Of a stretch of DNA of 64,000 bases, positions 24,468-36,345 are shown in pieces. The stretch comes from Ectocarpus siliculosus (Eukaryota; Sar; Phaeophyceae; Ectocarpales; Ectocarpaceae). The notes under the pieces are model-generated. The model was given only the letters and a program-made list of their open reading frames with translations, did no database searches and was not told the origin of the DNA. Positions within the stretch are counted from its first letter, which is position 1. The number at the start of each line of letters is the position of its first letter. The stretch covers positions 3,054,936 through 3,118,935 of the forward strand of contig FN649728.1 in NCBI GenBank assembly GCA_000310025.1, read 5' to 3'. The position numbers and the translations under genes are program-made.

Positions 24468-24845
24468 TTAGGAACTCAGGAGACGACAGGAAAGACACTT
24501 CTTCGTCGTTTTGGAGAAACTCACGGCTTCGCTGGTTCTACGGCCAAAGATAACAACTTGACCCTCGACCCCGAACAATTGAATTCCGTGTACCATCCGG
24601 CTGGTACTGTTGGCGATGTGACTGCGGTGTTTCACTTGATTCCCAGGTTCCCCTCCACAAAAGACGTCACATTCCCAGGTACATGCAAGACTCCGATTTT
24701 CTGCTTCTGGTGAAGACCCTGCACCCCAAACCTCCACTGGAGCCAACTCGACGAGACAAAGGGCGACAACGACAATCGCTTGTACATGTAGTAGTCTTCG
24801 AGGCCTCCCTGGACGAACCTTCACAGTAGTTATTTTCAAGGCCAA
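24468..24845 (-). CDS. Secreted protein candidate, 125 aa
   Basis: Starts with a basic N-region (KVRPGRPRRLLH), a hydrophobic core (VQAIVVVALCLVELAPVEV) and a WGAG cut-like site, then a polar region with CTWECDVFCGG and a C-terminal KKCLSC. This is the layout of a secreted or cell-wall protein. It could be a first exon. No known domain. Convergent with 24195-24401. Confidence 0.3.
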   Translation of the reverse strand: MALKITTVKVRPGRPRRLLHVQAIVVVALCLVELAPVEVWGAGSSPEAENRSLACTWECDVFCGGEPGNQVKHRSHIANSTSRMVHGIQLFGVEGQVVIFGRRTSEAVSFSKTTKKCLSCRLLSS

Positions 24846-24849
24846 GGGG

Positions 24850-27450
24850 CAACCTTCCGAAGGAACGGCCGATATCTAATCCTTATGGTGCTCACGAGAG
24901 AGAAAGGGTACATGTCATGTGTGAGCAATTCCAAGTGCATGAAAAAACAAGATCGTCACAGCACCCGATATGTGTGAACCACGAATTAAACAAGTGTTGT
25001 GATTTTGTGGGAGAGGAAACGTTGATTCACATCCAATGTCGTTCGTCGTCCTTCCTAATGGGAGAAACCCTATGTAGGGAGGTTAACTTGGGTCGGTAGA
25101 GAGATTTTTCTCACGTTTAGTTGCAACTTCTTCCTAAGCGCTCGCCAAGATGATCGAAAACCCGAGGTCTGTGGAAGGAATACTTAAATCATTTTTCTCC
25201 ACAAATTGCTTCCTAAGCGTTCCCCACAATGATTGACCGCTGATCTGATGTTGCAGCCCCAATGATGAGGGGAATGATTATGGCCGGATTATTGTTGCAT
25301 ACCATCAGTCAGTAGAAACAAGGCCCAGAATTAAATCTGTACGCGTAGTTGTGTGTCCTCCGATATGACTCGTGCGTGGGATTTTATTTTGCGAAGGGCG
25401 GAAGGGCGGCGTGATATTTCAACAATGTGTTGGTGTTTAGGAGTAGACACACCAAGTTTTCGTTGCCATCCCATACCTACATATCTTTGTTGGGGCGATA
25501 ACCATTATCTCAACATGTTCGACAACCGTCGCCTCCGTGGGCGCACAACTTTCCTGGCAGGCCTACATGTAGTGAAACCTCCATTGACCTTTTACAACAA
25601 CTCAACTGTCTAACTATAGACCGAGTTTAGTTGGACGTGGTAAACATTAGGAACATGTATGCCAAGTCGTATTCAACTGACACCGCGAGGAGGTACCGGT
25701 CATTTCGTCAGTCGACCCACACTCCTTCGGTAAAAGTGGCGCGGACTTTTTCCGAACAAGTGGAAGGCGAGCAAAGCTCAACAGGGTTGCACCTACAACA
25801 ACCGTGCCTTGCGGTGGGATCGCGTGAATATGTGAACCCATGGAAGGAACATACATCACGAATCCCGTCCCGCAACGTATAACACGTATAACAATGAAGA
25901 GATTCCCTCTATTAGCACACCACCAACGTTCGAAATACAGGGAGCACGCCACCCCCTCTACGCTGTACATTAATGGGACTGCACCAGATGGGGGTAACAC
26001 AGACTCGACGGTCGAGAAGAACGCGTCCGTTCTCCAACTGATCGAGCTGCTCATACCAAACTATTGTGATACACGAACGAGAGGCGGCGGTAGCCAGCTA
26101 CAGTAGCGTAACCTTCACCACCTCCTTCATCAGCACTTGGAGCGGAATACCAGCTACCCTGGAGAACACACGGATAATGCCTTACGCATCAGCATCAATC
26201 CGATGTTCTCAGGCTAGTGAATCTGGTTCCTGCGCACACTTTGATGTGGCGCATGCTACAGAGTATTTTACCAACAACGACCTGCTCCTATCAGTAGAAT
26301 AGAGTCAATACATGGATTTCCACTAGGTTAAAAACTGACTGCTCTTTGTCCTATAGAAAACTCTCTGCTAGTACTTGTCTTCCAACCCCCCATAAAGAAC
26401 GTAAGATTCACATTTTCACTGAAAAAATCCTAGCTAATCTCTTGGACTTAGAATCAAGTGCTCCCACTCTCTGTACAACAACTAGCGGCACCATTTTATG
26501 AGCCATCTTAGATGCGGTCAGTAAAACAATCGAAATAGTGGACATCTATTTATGACATACCTTAGATGTCGAAAACAAAAACAGAAGAAATAGTTGATGC
26601 TTCGCAAGAGGTAACAATAGCCATAGCAATTGGAAATGGCATCCACCCGCCAAATAGAGAGAAAACATATGTAAAACATTTTTGTCAGCTGGACATGAAG
26701 TCTCACGGGTTTCCTTAGAATAATCACGTGTAAATATAATAATTTGCTTAGACGTATGGACGTAAATTGCAAAAGCATGAAAATAGAATATTCTGCTGTA
26801 GTCGTATGAAAGTACGTTGTAAAAACATGTGAAAACAAAAGCCTGCTGTATGAAGGCACGTTAACATCTAAACAATAAGCCTGTTGTACGAAGGTACATA
26901 CTGTATGTTGCAATTAGTATTATCTGCTGTAATCTTGGAAAGTTCGTTATTATGGTACAAGTTACGGTAGAGAAATCGGTTTTATGATCCATTGCCAAGA
27001 GTAAAGACAATAAGAATGAATGTGAAGTAATTCTGTGGACACTAAAATTTCATAATTTGTTGTTGCTGGTGGATGGAATGAAACAATGATTTCACGCGGC
27101 AGTTACATCATAAACTATCTACACAATTGTCATGTAGAGAAACATCATGAATACACCGAATCCTTCCAAATGTCCGATTGTTTGAGAGTTGGCGTCAAAA
27201 GGAAATAGGTACACAATAGGAAAGGAAAAAAATCGCAAATATTTGAAATTTTCGACATTCTAAAGCTGGTTGTTTACATCTTGACATTCTCCTCCCCTAC
27301 TGCTGCTTCCTAAACGTGCCACTTCGTTTTCGGTTCCACGGGAAATAGTGAAATAGCAATACATGCTATACCCGCCTGCACAGGAACTTCAATATATTTC
27401 AACAACAACACCCAACGAGCCGAACTTATTGACGGTTAACTCTGCCAAAC
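24850..27450. other. Gene-poor, partly AT-rich region
   Basis: The stretch 26330-27300 is clearly richer in A+T than the rest of the window and contains short near-repeats around CTGCTGTA..GTATGAA.GTACGTT (26790-26900). Frames at 25631-26106 on both strands look equally plausible and equally unsupported. No RNA gene or organelle gene recognised. Confidence 0.4.
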
Positions 27451-27453
27451 GAT

Positions 27454-28121
27454 TCACTCCCCCATGATAACCGTGGGGCTTTCCTCCTGCTCGCCCCTGT
27501 CTTCGTAGGGTACTGCTGCCACTTCAACTCTACTACACCGGGGCTTAACGTTAGGTTTCCCCCTACCAGGTATCAAATGGAAGAGAACACAGCGTCTCCC
27601 CGCAACAATGTTTGGGCAACACACGGCCGGGGACTTGTCGAGCTGAACCGTGCTGAGTCGCCGGGCCGGCGTCCTAAACTTTCGATTCCTGGTCGACATG
27701 GTGTCGAGACTTCGCTTCACGCATGAACCGCGCAACAGAGAGGAGGGGCGCACTCAGTGCTGCTTCGCACTACATGAAATTCTCGGGGCAGTCGATTCGT
27801 GCATCGTGCCCTCCTCGGCGTACTGCTTCCGCAAATTGTTGTGCTTGCGACCGTAGTCCTCAGACATGTCGTTGTGGAACTGATGGTAGATCTTGCCCTC
27901 TCGAAGAACGGGAACGTTGCCCTGTTCATGACAAACACCTTCAAACAAACACACACATACGTGTTTCGAGGGTGAGGTGGGATAGTGATGTCGCGGTCGT
28001 GATCGCCGCCTGGATGTTTCTCTACATCGGCAGGCCCCGAAAGCTCACCCGGCACGCCCATCAGAGACCTGTACACTCCCCTCCTCGGTCCTGGACACAA
28101 GGAAAACGAACCTCCAATCAA
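27454..28121 (-). CDS. Possible small multi-exon gene, unknown product
   Basis: Three minus-strand pieces read naturally: an open part near 28120-28040 (RRGVYRSLMGVP) followed by a GTGAGC donor; a part beginning after an AG near 27925 (NVPVLREGKIYHQFHNDMSE, then DYGRKHNNLRKQYAEEGT); and a frame from 27753 or ATG 27699 to the stop at 27454 (RRLSTVQLDKSPAVCCPNIV). I could not fix the joins, and the third piece may be a separate frame. No domain recognised. Confidence 0.25.
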
Positions 28122-28691
28122 TCATGAACGGATTCGAGTGATCAATCTAAGGATACCGAAGGAAAACAATTTTACTGCCTAGTCGAAAACATATCAACAG
28201 CAGAGCAAGTATAAGAATGCTCGCTGGACAGTAAGAAATGGCTACAGGTGTAAGACGCCCTCAGATTTTGGTGGCGTGCTGTTTCGAAAATGCACAGCTC
28301 AAATCGCGGTATGTGTACGAGTCAAGTTTGGACGCGTTTCCGATTCATATACAGCCGTTTCATTCCCATGAAACGCCGTCAAGACTGCCCCCTAACAGCC
28401 GATTGTAGATAGCGATGCCCTCCGCCCTCCACCTCTTCAAGTAACCGGCGGGAACAACAATACGTGTCGTGTGCTTTGTGTACAGTAGCGAATCCGATTG
28501 GTGATTGAATCCAGCTTGGCTAAAACAATTTCAGCACACATTGTAGTCTTGCTCTCTCTCCCTGTCTCTTCTCCTCGAGAAACAGGCGTGCCCACAGGGT
28601 GGCCGCAACAAGTGCCTCACATCACCACGACACCTGTTGCGAATATACACGCACTTTTCCCCTTTTTCGATTCCTGCGGAAGACCTGACGG
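28122..28691. other. No recognisable gene
   Basis: Spacer left of the hAT-type element; nothing supported. Confidence 0.4.
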
Positions 28692-28699
28692 TATCATAC

Positions 28700-29071
28700 C
28701 AGCGCTTTAAATAGGTGTTGCGGAGTTGCGGAAGCGCAACAATTGGATGGATATTGCGGCTTGCCGCAACGAAAAATTTTGGCCCGCAACACGTTCGCCG
28801 TAGGCGAAAATTTTTTTGGGGGGGGGTCCACTTCGCCGTAGGCGAAAAAAGTTTTTTGGGGCCCTTTTTCTCGCCGTTATTAAATAACAACACTATTTTT
28901 GACGTAATTTCCTTTCAAAACCAAGTAAATACCCCAAAAAAATCGGGGCCCTCCCGGGGGGCCCTCCGGGGGCCCCTGGCGGGGGGCCATGCTCCGCAAC
29001 ACGCCTGCGGCGTGTTGTTGCGGGAGCCTGGTGGCCCCGCAACAGCCGCTTCGCGGCTATTTAAAGCGCTG
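28700..29071. mobile_element. Non-autonomous hAT-type element (MITE), 372 bp
   Basis: Perfect 15-bp terminal inverted repeats CAGCGCTTTAAATAG at 28700-28714 and 29057-29071, flanked by a perfect 8-bp target-site duplication TATCATAC (28692-28699 and 29072-29079). The 8-bp duplication and CAG-initial ends are the signature of hAT transposons. The interior is non-coding, with short palindromes (TTCGCCGTAGGCGAA twice, TGCGGCTTGCCGCA, CGCCTGCGGCG) and G/C runs. It needs a transposase from elsewhere. Confidence 0.85.
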
Positions 29072-29079
29072 TATCATAC

Positions 29080-29545
29080 TTTGCACAACACGCGGCGGAA
29101 CACGGCAGGGCACAGCGCACACATACTCGATCCGCCAGCCCAGCCTCGTGTGTTGTTTGTAACCCTACTCTCACACCCTCTTCTGTCCCTACCACCGTCT
29201 CTTGGCTTCCCTCTTAAGGCCTCACCTATCTCCACCAAGGAATCCGCCGCTGCTTCCGCGCTCTCCAGCACCGGCCGTCCAACCGCAACGTTAGCCGCCG
29301 ATGCTCCCACGCGGGCTCCAAGGATGCCATTCGCTGAGCTGCCGCGCTCTTCAAAAAGTCCCGTCTGGTCGCGCTCGTTGGAGGACCCTTCGGGGCGGCC
29401 GTCATCAAAAACTCTGAGCACCACAGCAGAAGCGTGGCCAGTGCTACCGCAGGGTAGGAGACCAGCCCCGGTCCTGTGGAGCTCGGATGGCAGGGCAGTG
29501 TATGTTGTTGGATTCGCTGGGTCGTGCCTATGGAGGGTGGTCTAG
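29080..29545. other. Coding-like frames on both strands
   Basis: The plus frame ending 29545 is Ser/Pro/Ala-rich (TKESAAASALSSTGRPTATL), and the minus frame 29424-29074 is Gly/Glu/Ala-rich (VLESAEAAADSLVEIGEALR). One is probably the shadow of the other; composition alone does not decide. The plus frame reads back into the hAT-type element, which could have inserted at its 5' side. Confidence 0.25.
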
Positions 29546-29846
29546 AGAGAACGCGATGTTGGTTCGGAAACTGAACCTTTGGTAGAATCTTTTTTTTTTG
29601 GTCTTGGTCGCGCTGCGGCACTGCGGCACTGCCTCTCTGACACGCACCCTATGGATTCCATAGCACGCACCCAGGCATACAAATTAGGTCATACCAGAGC
29701 CTCTTTCGTCCGTTTCTCTCGCTCCACGTGCGTCACTGCCCACCCCTGCATGTCTACCACTATTCTCCTGCTGGCTGACGGCTTGGCTGCGCGCAATTCC
29801 CCAGCGTCATGCTTTGTCGCCGCTGTACATGTAGGAACTCCTCCTA

Positions 29847-29895
29847 CCGCTGCTGCTGCCGCTGCTGTTGCTGCCGCTGCTGCTGCTGCTGCTGC

Positions 29896-29951
<56 letters not shown>

Positions 29952-29952
29952 C
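29847..29952 (+). repeat. CTG/CAG trinucleotide repeat
   Basis: About 35 CTG-type units with a few CCG and TTG interruptions. Depending on frame it would encode poly-Ala, poly-Leu or, on the minus strand, poly-Ser. No gene model is supported around it. Confidence 0.9.
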
Positions 29953-30244
29953 CAAGATTTCCGCCGGTGGTAGCGATACCAATCCAGCCTTCACGCTCTA
30001 CAACAGTGACAAGAACCCTTATTACACACGACGTACATGGTAAGCGTGGCCCTGCTTTCTGTGCTGTGCTGTGCCATTTGTTGACGGGGGAATCCAAGGA
30101 CTGCAGATAACAGCAGTACTGCTGTAGCAGTAGTTCGTTTGGTTTGTATGCTATAGTACAGCAGTATGCACATGATGCGCTTCGTACGTGGAATAGAAAG
30201 TCTAATATTTGCGTTGAATATCAAGGGAACGTAGCCTGGGCCAG

Positions 30245-30315
30245 CGAAAAACCGGCATGTCTCTCCGTCCCGGCATTGTAGGGATGCGAGGTCAATGGTC
30301 CAACGACGGCATGCG
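30245..30315. repeat. Inverted copy of LINE 3'-tail-like repeat
   Basis: The reverse complement matches 9585-9660, including GACCATTGACCTCGCATCCC and the CCGGGACGGAG block. No LINE coding sequence adjoins it. Confidence 0.55.
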
Positions 30316-31880
30316 TTTATTTACACGAGCACCCTTTCTTGAACGTTGTTCTCTCTCTGCAATATTCGTTCCATCACATGTCTTTTGGCACGTTTCACTC
30401 TTCAAGCACCAGATTTCCGTCGGCTGCTGACTGGCCAGCACTCCGAATGTTTGGCTGTCGCAGGCCGCTTCTCCTATCCATATCACTTGGATTTTGACTA
30501 CACTTCTTTCCGGGATTCCCGTTTCTCCCGATTCTCTTGCGCATATTTCTCCGATTCTCCGCAGGTCGCTTCTGGCTCTCCTCGTGCCACGCGCTCCACA
30601 GCCCAAACCCCACACACTCGCTCTCCGCACAGCACACTCATATTTCAGCAGCACTCAACTCCTTGTGTTACAGCAGCGACATCCATGCCCTCGCGCAACA
30701 TCTTCGACGACTCTCTTGCCCCCAAGCGCAAGCGCCCAATACGTTTCAAGCGCCAGATTTCCGCTGCCATATGAACTGCTCACAGGGCCAGCCTTGTGAT
30801 TTTTCGAGCTCTCCCAGGCCACCATTCCATCCGTTTCGCTTGGATTGAAAGTGCATTTGGTCCTCCGCGCGGCAGTCCGATTCTCTCTCCTTGCAACAGC
30901 TTTTAATGCTCTCCCCAATTCGTGCCCCGAGCACGCACGCGCTCGCTCCGCAGCCGCTGACGCTCACACTTCGTTTTCCGTTGGGGTGTATACATACACG
31001 TTCTGTCTTTTTTTTTTCGTTGTGCTTGCTTTTGTTTTCGACTGTGTGCGGCAGGCAGCCTACGAGGGACGTAGGGAAAGGTGATTTGTGCACGCGTGTG
31101 TACCGGTATGTCTGTTACACTCGTCAGGGGGAAATTCTACGTATGTATCGGTACATACCGGGAGAGCGAGCACGCTGTTCTCTCTGCATGGATGGATGGG
31201 ATGCGTTACGAACGGTACTTTTTCCATGTTCTGAATTCTGAGATCGAACACGTCCGCGCCGCTTGTCGATCTTGCAAGGGGTTTGGGGTTGAATGGACGA
31301 AGCTGCAGGGTATCCATCCTGTCGTTGACACGGTGCGATGGTTGAGTACATACTGGCGTTATCTTTGGTATCGGAAAATCAGGGGCGGATGCATGGCCTT
31401 TGCCGGCGGCGGTGGCGGTGGCGGCGGTGGAGACCGCGACCAATAGATGCGAAAAGTGAATCAGTTTCAGGCACATATTGTTTGGATTTGACCAAAACAA
31501 TAGGCTCATGCACCAGAGAAAAATCGTATATCTGAATGTCACCCCGTTCGCTTGTGTCGTGAGCCTTACCAAGAGTTTGATGTGGCCCAACGTACACGCA
31601 CTACAACGCGCACCCAGTCAGATGTGCTCGCTGCTCTGAGCAGGCGCGGCCTCGAACCGCGCGCAACAAAGCCAACGGAGGGGGCGACGGAAAGAGGCCC
31701 GGATGGTACCCAATCTCTTACATCGCCAGCACCCTTTCTCCAAAGGCAACCGAGGCTTCCCAAGATACCGCAACTCCCGCCCCCAACGAGAAGGAGGGGG
31801 GGGGGGGCGGCAAGAGGGGGAGGCAGCCGCCGCCGCAGCCCCCGTGAGTTGATATTCTGCCATCTACCTATGTCGCTACA
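30316..31880. other. Pyrimidine-rich spacer, no gene supported
   Basis: Plus-strand C/T-rich sequence at 30330-30960 resembles in style the region 35400-36060. Long minus-strand frames here (30292-30654, 31060-31590) look like chance. The end (31552-31880) may hold remains of the copia polyprotein linker upstream of the pol remnant. Confidence 0.4.
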
Positions 31881-31882
31881 GA

Positions 31883-33570
31883 GTGTTTTTTTCCAAGCGC
31901 CAAGAGGCGGAAGACTTCCTGCTGGGAGCAGAGGACCCGATGCTCAACTCGCCTGACGCCTTCGCGACAACTCTGGCGTCACTCGAGCTAAGTCATGAAT
32001 CCCCCATAGGCAAGCGTCCGGTTGACGTAGAACCCCCCCCTATGACCGTAGCAGGCGTTGTCAAGTCAAAGTACAGGGAGGGGTGGGAACAGGCCATGAG
32101 GGAAGAGTTTGATGGGCACTTGGACAAAGGAAAACTATTTCGTTTGTAGACGGCACGCCAGAGGGGCGTTTGCCTGTGAGTTCGAAGTGGTGTTTCAGTT
32201 GGAAGACAAACAAGGAAGGGAAGATTGAGTAGTTCAAAACGCGTCTCGTTGCTAGGGGGTTTTCGCAAATCCCGAACGTGGACTATTTTCATTCGTCTTC
32301 CACTTGCCCATCATCCGCATCCATAGAATTGATGCTTGCGGTAGCAAACGAGAAGGGCATGAACATAAGTTACTGGGACGTGCAATAGACGTACGCACAG
32401 GCTTCGCTAGACGAGGAAGTGTACCTGAGGCTCCCCGCTGGGTGCGGGGAAAAACCGCACACAAGACCGTTCAGGCTGATCGTGCCATTTACGGTTTGAA
32501 GCAGAGCGGTACGCAGTGGGGGTACCACGCTGCTGATACGCTAGTCGAGAACGGGTTCGAGCAGTGCAAGGCGGACCCATGTGTTTTCCGCAAGATGGTA
32601 GATGAATGGTGATGATTATCGTGATGTGCGTGGATGATATTTTGGTGGCTGGGTCTGAAGAGGATTGCACGGGAGTTTCTTGTTACTCTCAACAAGAAAT
32701 TTCCCACCAAACCCTTGGAGAGTGTAAATGATTTGACGGGTGTGCCATTGAGAAAGGCGGTAGAGGCAGGAACTCTTATAATCTCCCAAACCGCGTGCAT
32801 TGACAGCATGGTGAATCGCTTTGATGTACAATCGACCTCTCCCTCCCCTGCTTCCACTGGCGCCGAACTAGGACCGAAGCGAGATGGCGAGAGTGGGGGG
32901 GAGTGGCCGGTGAGGGAGGCCATCGGCAGCATGATGTGGGTGTCGACGTTCTCGCGCCCAGATGGCGCGTTCGCCGTGCGCTCGGTAGCGCGCCACGCCC
33001 ACGCTGCGACGGAGAGGCCCTGGAAGGCTATCATGAAAATCCTCGCCTACCTGAAAGAGACGAGGGGCCTTGGCATCACTTATAAACGGGGATCGGGGGC
33101 AGGGCTGGTGGTGTACGTAGACGCTAGCAAGGCCGACGCGGCGGATACCCGTTCGGTGTCGAGGTTGGCGACGACGGATGGAGGTACCGTAGTCAGCCAT
33201 GATAGCAAGACGCTGAGCATCGTGTCTTTCTCTTCGACTGAGGCCGAGTAGTACATAGCCGCCGGAGAAGGTTGTTTGTGCTTGCAGTGCTTTCGTTTGT
33301 TGCCCCAGAAACCAGTGACGGCAGCATCCAGGTCCTTGAGGACAACCAGGGGGCCATGACTTTGATGCAGAATCCCCTTAGTTCAACCCACGCTACAGTA
33401 AGCACATTGACGTGCGCTATCACTTCATTCGCGGGTTGTTTTGGTTGGGGGGTATTTCTATGCAGTATGTATGTGTTGGCGTCGGAGCAGCGTGCCGATC
33501 TGCTCACCAAGGCAAGGCCCTTAACAAGGCCAGTCTGCAGTACCGCCGGCGGTTGATGCATTTTGCCGGA
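31883..33570 (+). pseudogene. Ty1/copia pol remnant (reverse transcriptase and RNase H)
   Basis: Read across frames, the segment gives the copia order: REGWEQAMREEFDGHLDKGK, TRLVARGFSQIPNVDYF, LDEEVYLRLP, AIYGLKQSGTQWG, the catalytic CVDDILVAG (near 32630), then SMMWVSTFSRPDGAFAV, KILAYLKETRGLGITY, SFSSTEAE and RADLLTKA. It is broken by in-frame TAG codons (about 32146, 32228, 32386, 33249) and several frameshifts. No gag, protease or integrase is seen upstream. A possible 3' LTR follows at 33928. It has a different sequence from the intact copia at 42158-47625. Confidence 0.8.
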
Positions 33571-33927
33571 GTAGCTGTAGCAGTTTTAGCACTTGGGAGA
33601 GGTCATGAATATCATGCGGGGAGAGACAATACCATCTCGCATTACTGTCGCGATCTGTGCACCTATGGCAGGAGTAGGGGGCGTTGGAGACCTTCGTCCG
33701 GGGGAACATAGTCTTCTTGCCTTCGCCTTGGCCTGTCTAATAAGTGCGGCCGTTCCACATCCGTCGTGATTTCTAGCAAAAATACATTTGTGTTGGTTGG
33801 GGTTTTTGGAGGGGGTTTTTCCGGGCGCCGGGTTTCCCCTCGACCACCGTATTGGCGTTTTCATTGATGTATCCTGTTTATGTTCCACTGATGGTTAATC
33901 ACTTGCTGCGTGAAGAACCAGGGAGGG

Positions 33928-34095
33928 TGTTCGTGGGTCTACGGATTTTGTCACACAGATAGGAGAGACTACTAGTATTAGGGGGGGCCGTGATGATACA
34001 CGGGGACCCTTCTTGCTTGTTGCGCTGTAGGCAGTGTCCATCTTGCGCCGCGCCCTGGTACGGGGGTTGTCTCATCTCCTGAAATTAATTCAACA
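33928..34095 (+). repeat. Candidate 3' LTR of the copia remnant
   Basis: Begins TGTTCGTG directly after a purine run (AACCAGGGAGGG), exactly as the right LTR of the gag-only element begins after AATCAGGGAGGG at 41914. It could end TTCAACA at 34095, giving TG...CA borders. Beyond the first eight bases it diverges. No partner LTR is visible in the window. Confidence 0.4.
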
Positions 34096-34099
34096 GTCA

Positions 34100-35490
34100 A
34101 ACAAGTCTACTCGATGAATACGCGGTAACGGTTTTCATTGCTTCAGTCGACAGAGTCGACTATTGTTGTCCTTCCCTCCTTTCCGCCCGGAGACTATGGA
34201 CCTCTCGCCCCCCTGTAGCACTCTCCCGCGACTACGGCAGCCCCCCGTCCCCTTGGCTGCGAGAGAGCTCACATGGCGCGAGGAACTCCGAAAGTTCCTC
34301 TGTTGTCTTCCGTGGATCCGTTTGAGACGACGAACGCCTGGACGTCGTCCCTCAGATACTGCGCATATTAGTCTATTCCCAATTCCGCTCCGGGAAAATG
34401 TTTCTGGGCGTTGCCTGGATCCCCGCACGAGACTCCGATGTATTATCATGCGCTTCGGGAGTCGCCCATCCGGTTGTCTGTGGGTGACGACCAGCAGTCC
34501 TTGTAGCCGGACGGCACAGGTTCCACGCTTTAGCGTCCTACCTTCTCCGAATAGGGCCGTATTGTCAGTACCTGATAAATCGCAAAAAAAGGAGCGGGTG
34601 GTGCACCCTCCTCAGCCATTTCTTACCAGAAGAGGGGGAGGGATGGCACCATACTGTAGACCGAATTTCAAAGGCTTGTTGCTCCACGACCAAGGGGGTG
34701 CGGAAAGAGCCCGGTATGTCTTCGGAAAGCCCTCGACGACATGTTCCAAAAACCACCATTCATTATTGGTGTTGGCACAGCCTTGTGGGGCAATCTGTAG
34801 CTTGGAAATTGGTCAAAGCGGGGAAACGAAGAAAACGTCTATCGGCTGTATGTCTAGAACGGTGGGAAATACGCCGCGCGGCACGTCGCAGTACTACAGC
34901 AATTGCAACTAACTGGTCGGTCGGTCGGTCGGACTTCTTGTTAGATGTAGATACATATAGAGCACACCTGGACGGTGCATATTCTCCGACCCATATTCTC
35001 TCCTCTACGTGTATGTATATATATGACTGAATAGTTATCCGAAAGCAAGAACAATATTTCATGTATGACCACCTTCGACCACCTGGCTGGGAAGAACATG
35101 TAGACTAGACTGGTATCATAGAGAAAGAGAGAACGTGAGCAGAATCCGGAGGTACCACGCCGCCGTCTATCTACCCTCTCATGTCTTATCATACATACAT
35201 GCGCATATAGCACCCTGAAGAGATGGCATCTGGCGTGGCGCTTGCTGACGGCTGTTGTACACAGAAAATTGCACACTCGGCGAGATACCAGGGCACCAGG
35301 GGCGATGTACAGCAGTAGTATCATAACAGTTCTATCATTTGTGTTCGGCGTAACTTTCGAGTATTTCGCATTTCCAGCGGGCCACTCTCCGTTCAAAGAT
35401 CGGTTTTCTCGAGCCCTGACAGACCAGCATTTCTCCCACCATTTTTCACTTGGATTTAGAGTTCATTCTGTCTTTCCGCTTCTGGGCATG
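34100..35490. other. No gene supported
   Basis: A 249-codon plus frame (34163-34912) has no domain and overlaps equally good frames. A short (GGTC)n run lies at about 34916-34933. Confidence 0.4.
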
Positions 35491-35495
35491 TTTCC

Positions 35496-36058
35496 GCTCC
35501 GCCGCCGCTCCGCCTTTTCTCGATCACGTGTGGAGCACTCTGTCTGCTCTCGGGTTTCTCTTCGCTCTCCGTCTGCCTCATTCCCTCTGCAGACTCTTCG
35601 CTCTCCGTCTGCCTCATTCCCTCTGCAGACCAGCACCAGCACTCTGTCTGCTCTCGGTTCGTTCTCTGCGCTCTCCGTCTGTCTGCAGCACCTCATTTCT
35701 GCACGCCCAGCATTCTGTCTGCCTCTTCGTCTCGGAACACAAATATAGTCTCCGTTCAAATATCGGTTTCTTCGAGCGCTCCGCCGCCGCTCCGCCTTTT
35801 CTCGATCACGTGTGGAGCACTCTGTCTGCTCTCGGGTTTCTCTTCGCTCTCCGTCTGCCTCATTCCCTCTGCAGACTCTTCGCTCTCCGTCTGCCTCATT
35901 CCCTCTGCAGACCAGCACCAGCACTCTGTCTGCTCTCGGTTCGTTCTCTGCGCTCTCCGTCTGTCTGCAGCACCTCATTTCTGCACGCCCAGCATTCTGT
36001 CTGCCTCTTCGTCTCGGAACACAAATATAGTCTCCGTTCAAATATCGGTTTTTTCGAG
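35496..36058 (+). repeat. Near-perfect 282-bp tandem duplication
   Basis: Two head-to-tail copies with a period of 282 nt (for example CGATCACGTGTGGAGCAC at 35521 and 35803). Each copy also contains a shorter internal duplication of CTCTCCGTCTGCCTCATTCC. The unit is pyrimidine-rich on the plus strand. Both strands stay open through it because 282 is a multiple of three, so the long frames at 35450-36184 and 35463-36131 are artefacts of the duplication. Confidence 0.9.
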
Positions 36059-36083
36059 CGCATATATCACACAGAGATCGGAA

Positions 36084-36085
36084 CG

Positions 36086-36131
<46 letters not shown>
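36084..36131 (+). repeat. CAA trinucleotide repeat
   Basis: About 15 tandem ACA/CAA units, between the 282-bp duplication and the Helitron coding start. Confidence 0.9.
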
Positions 36132-36132
<1 letters not shown>

Positions 36133-36345
36133 CACACACGAACACCCAAAGCTATTTGCCGCCGTCAAAAAATATCTTCACTAGAAACAAGTTCGACCTC
36201 TACGCAATCAAAATCTGTTCATAGCCGGCCGCCGACACGATCGCGCACGCGTAGTACTCATGCACCTGCACCTGCACAAGAAAGTTCAGCGGACACGACG
36301 AGTGGAAGACCTCCCCGAACACGCACGCATTGTCGTCGTCCCGCT

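Noticed and set aside
26400-26480. Organelle tRNA or gene in the AT-rich block
   Set aside because: No cloverleaf closes and no organelle protein motif is visible.
28715-29545. 276-codon plus frame as one gene
   Set aside because: Its first half is the non-coding hAT-type element 28700-29071, so the frame is read-through by chance.
34163-34912. 249-codon open frame on the plus strand
   Set aside because: No recognisable motif, Pro/Arg/Ser-rich by base composition, and competing frames on the other strand.
35450-36184. Long overlapping frames (244 aa plus, 222 aa minus)
   Set aside because: Both arise from a 282-bp tandem duplication whose length is a multiple of three and which lacks stops in several frames.
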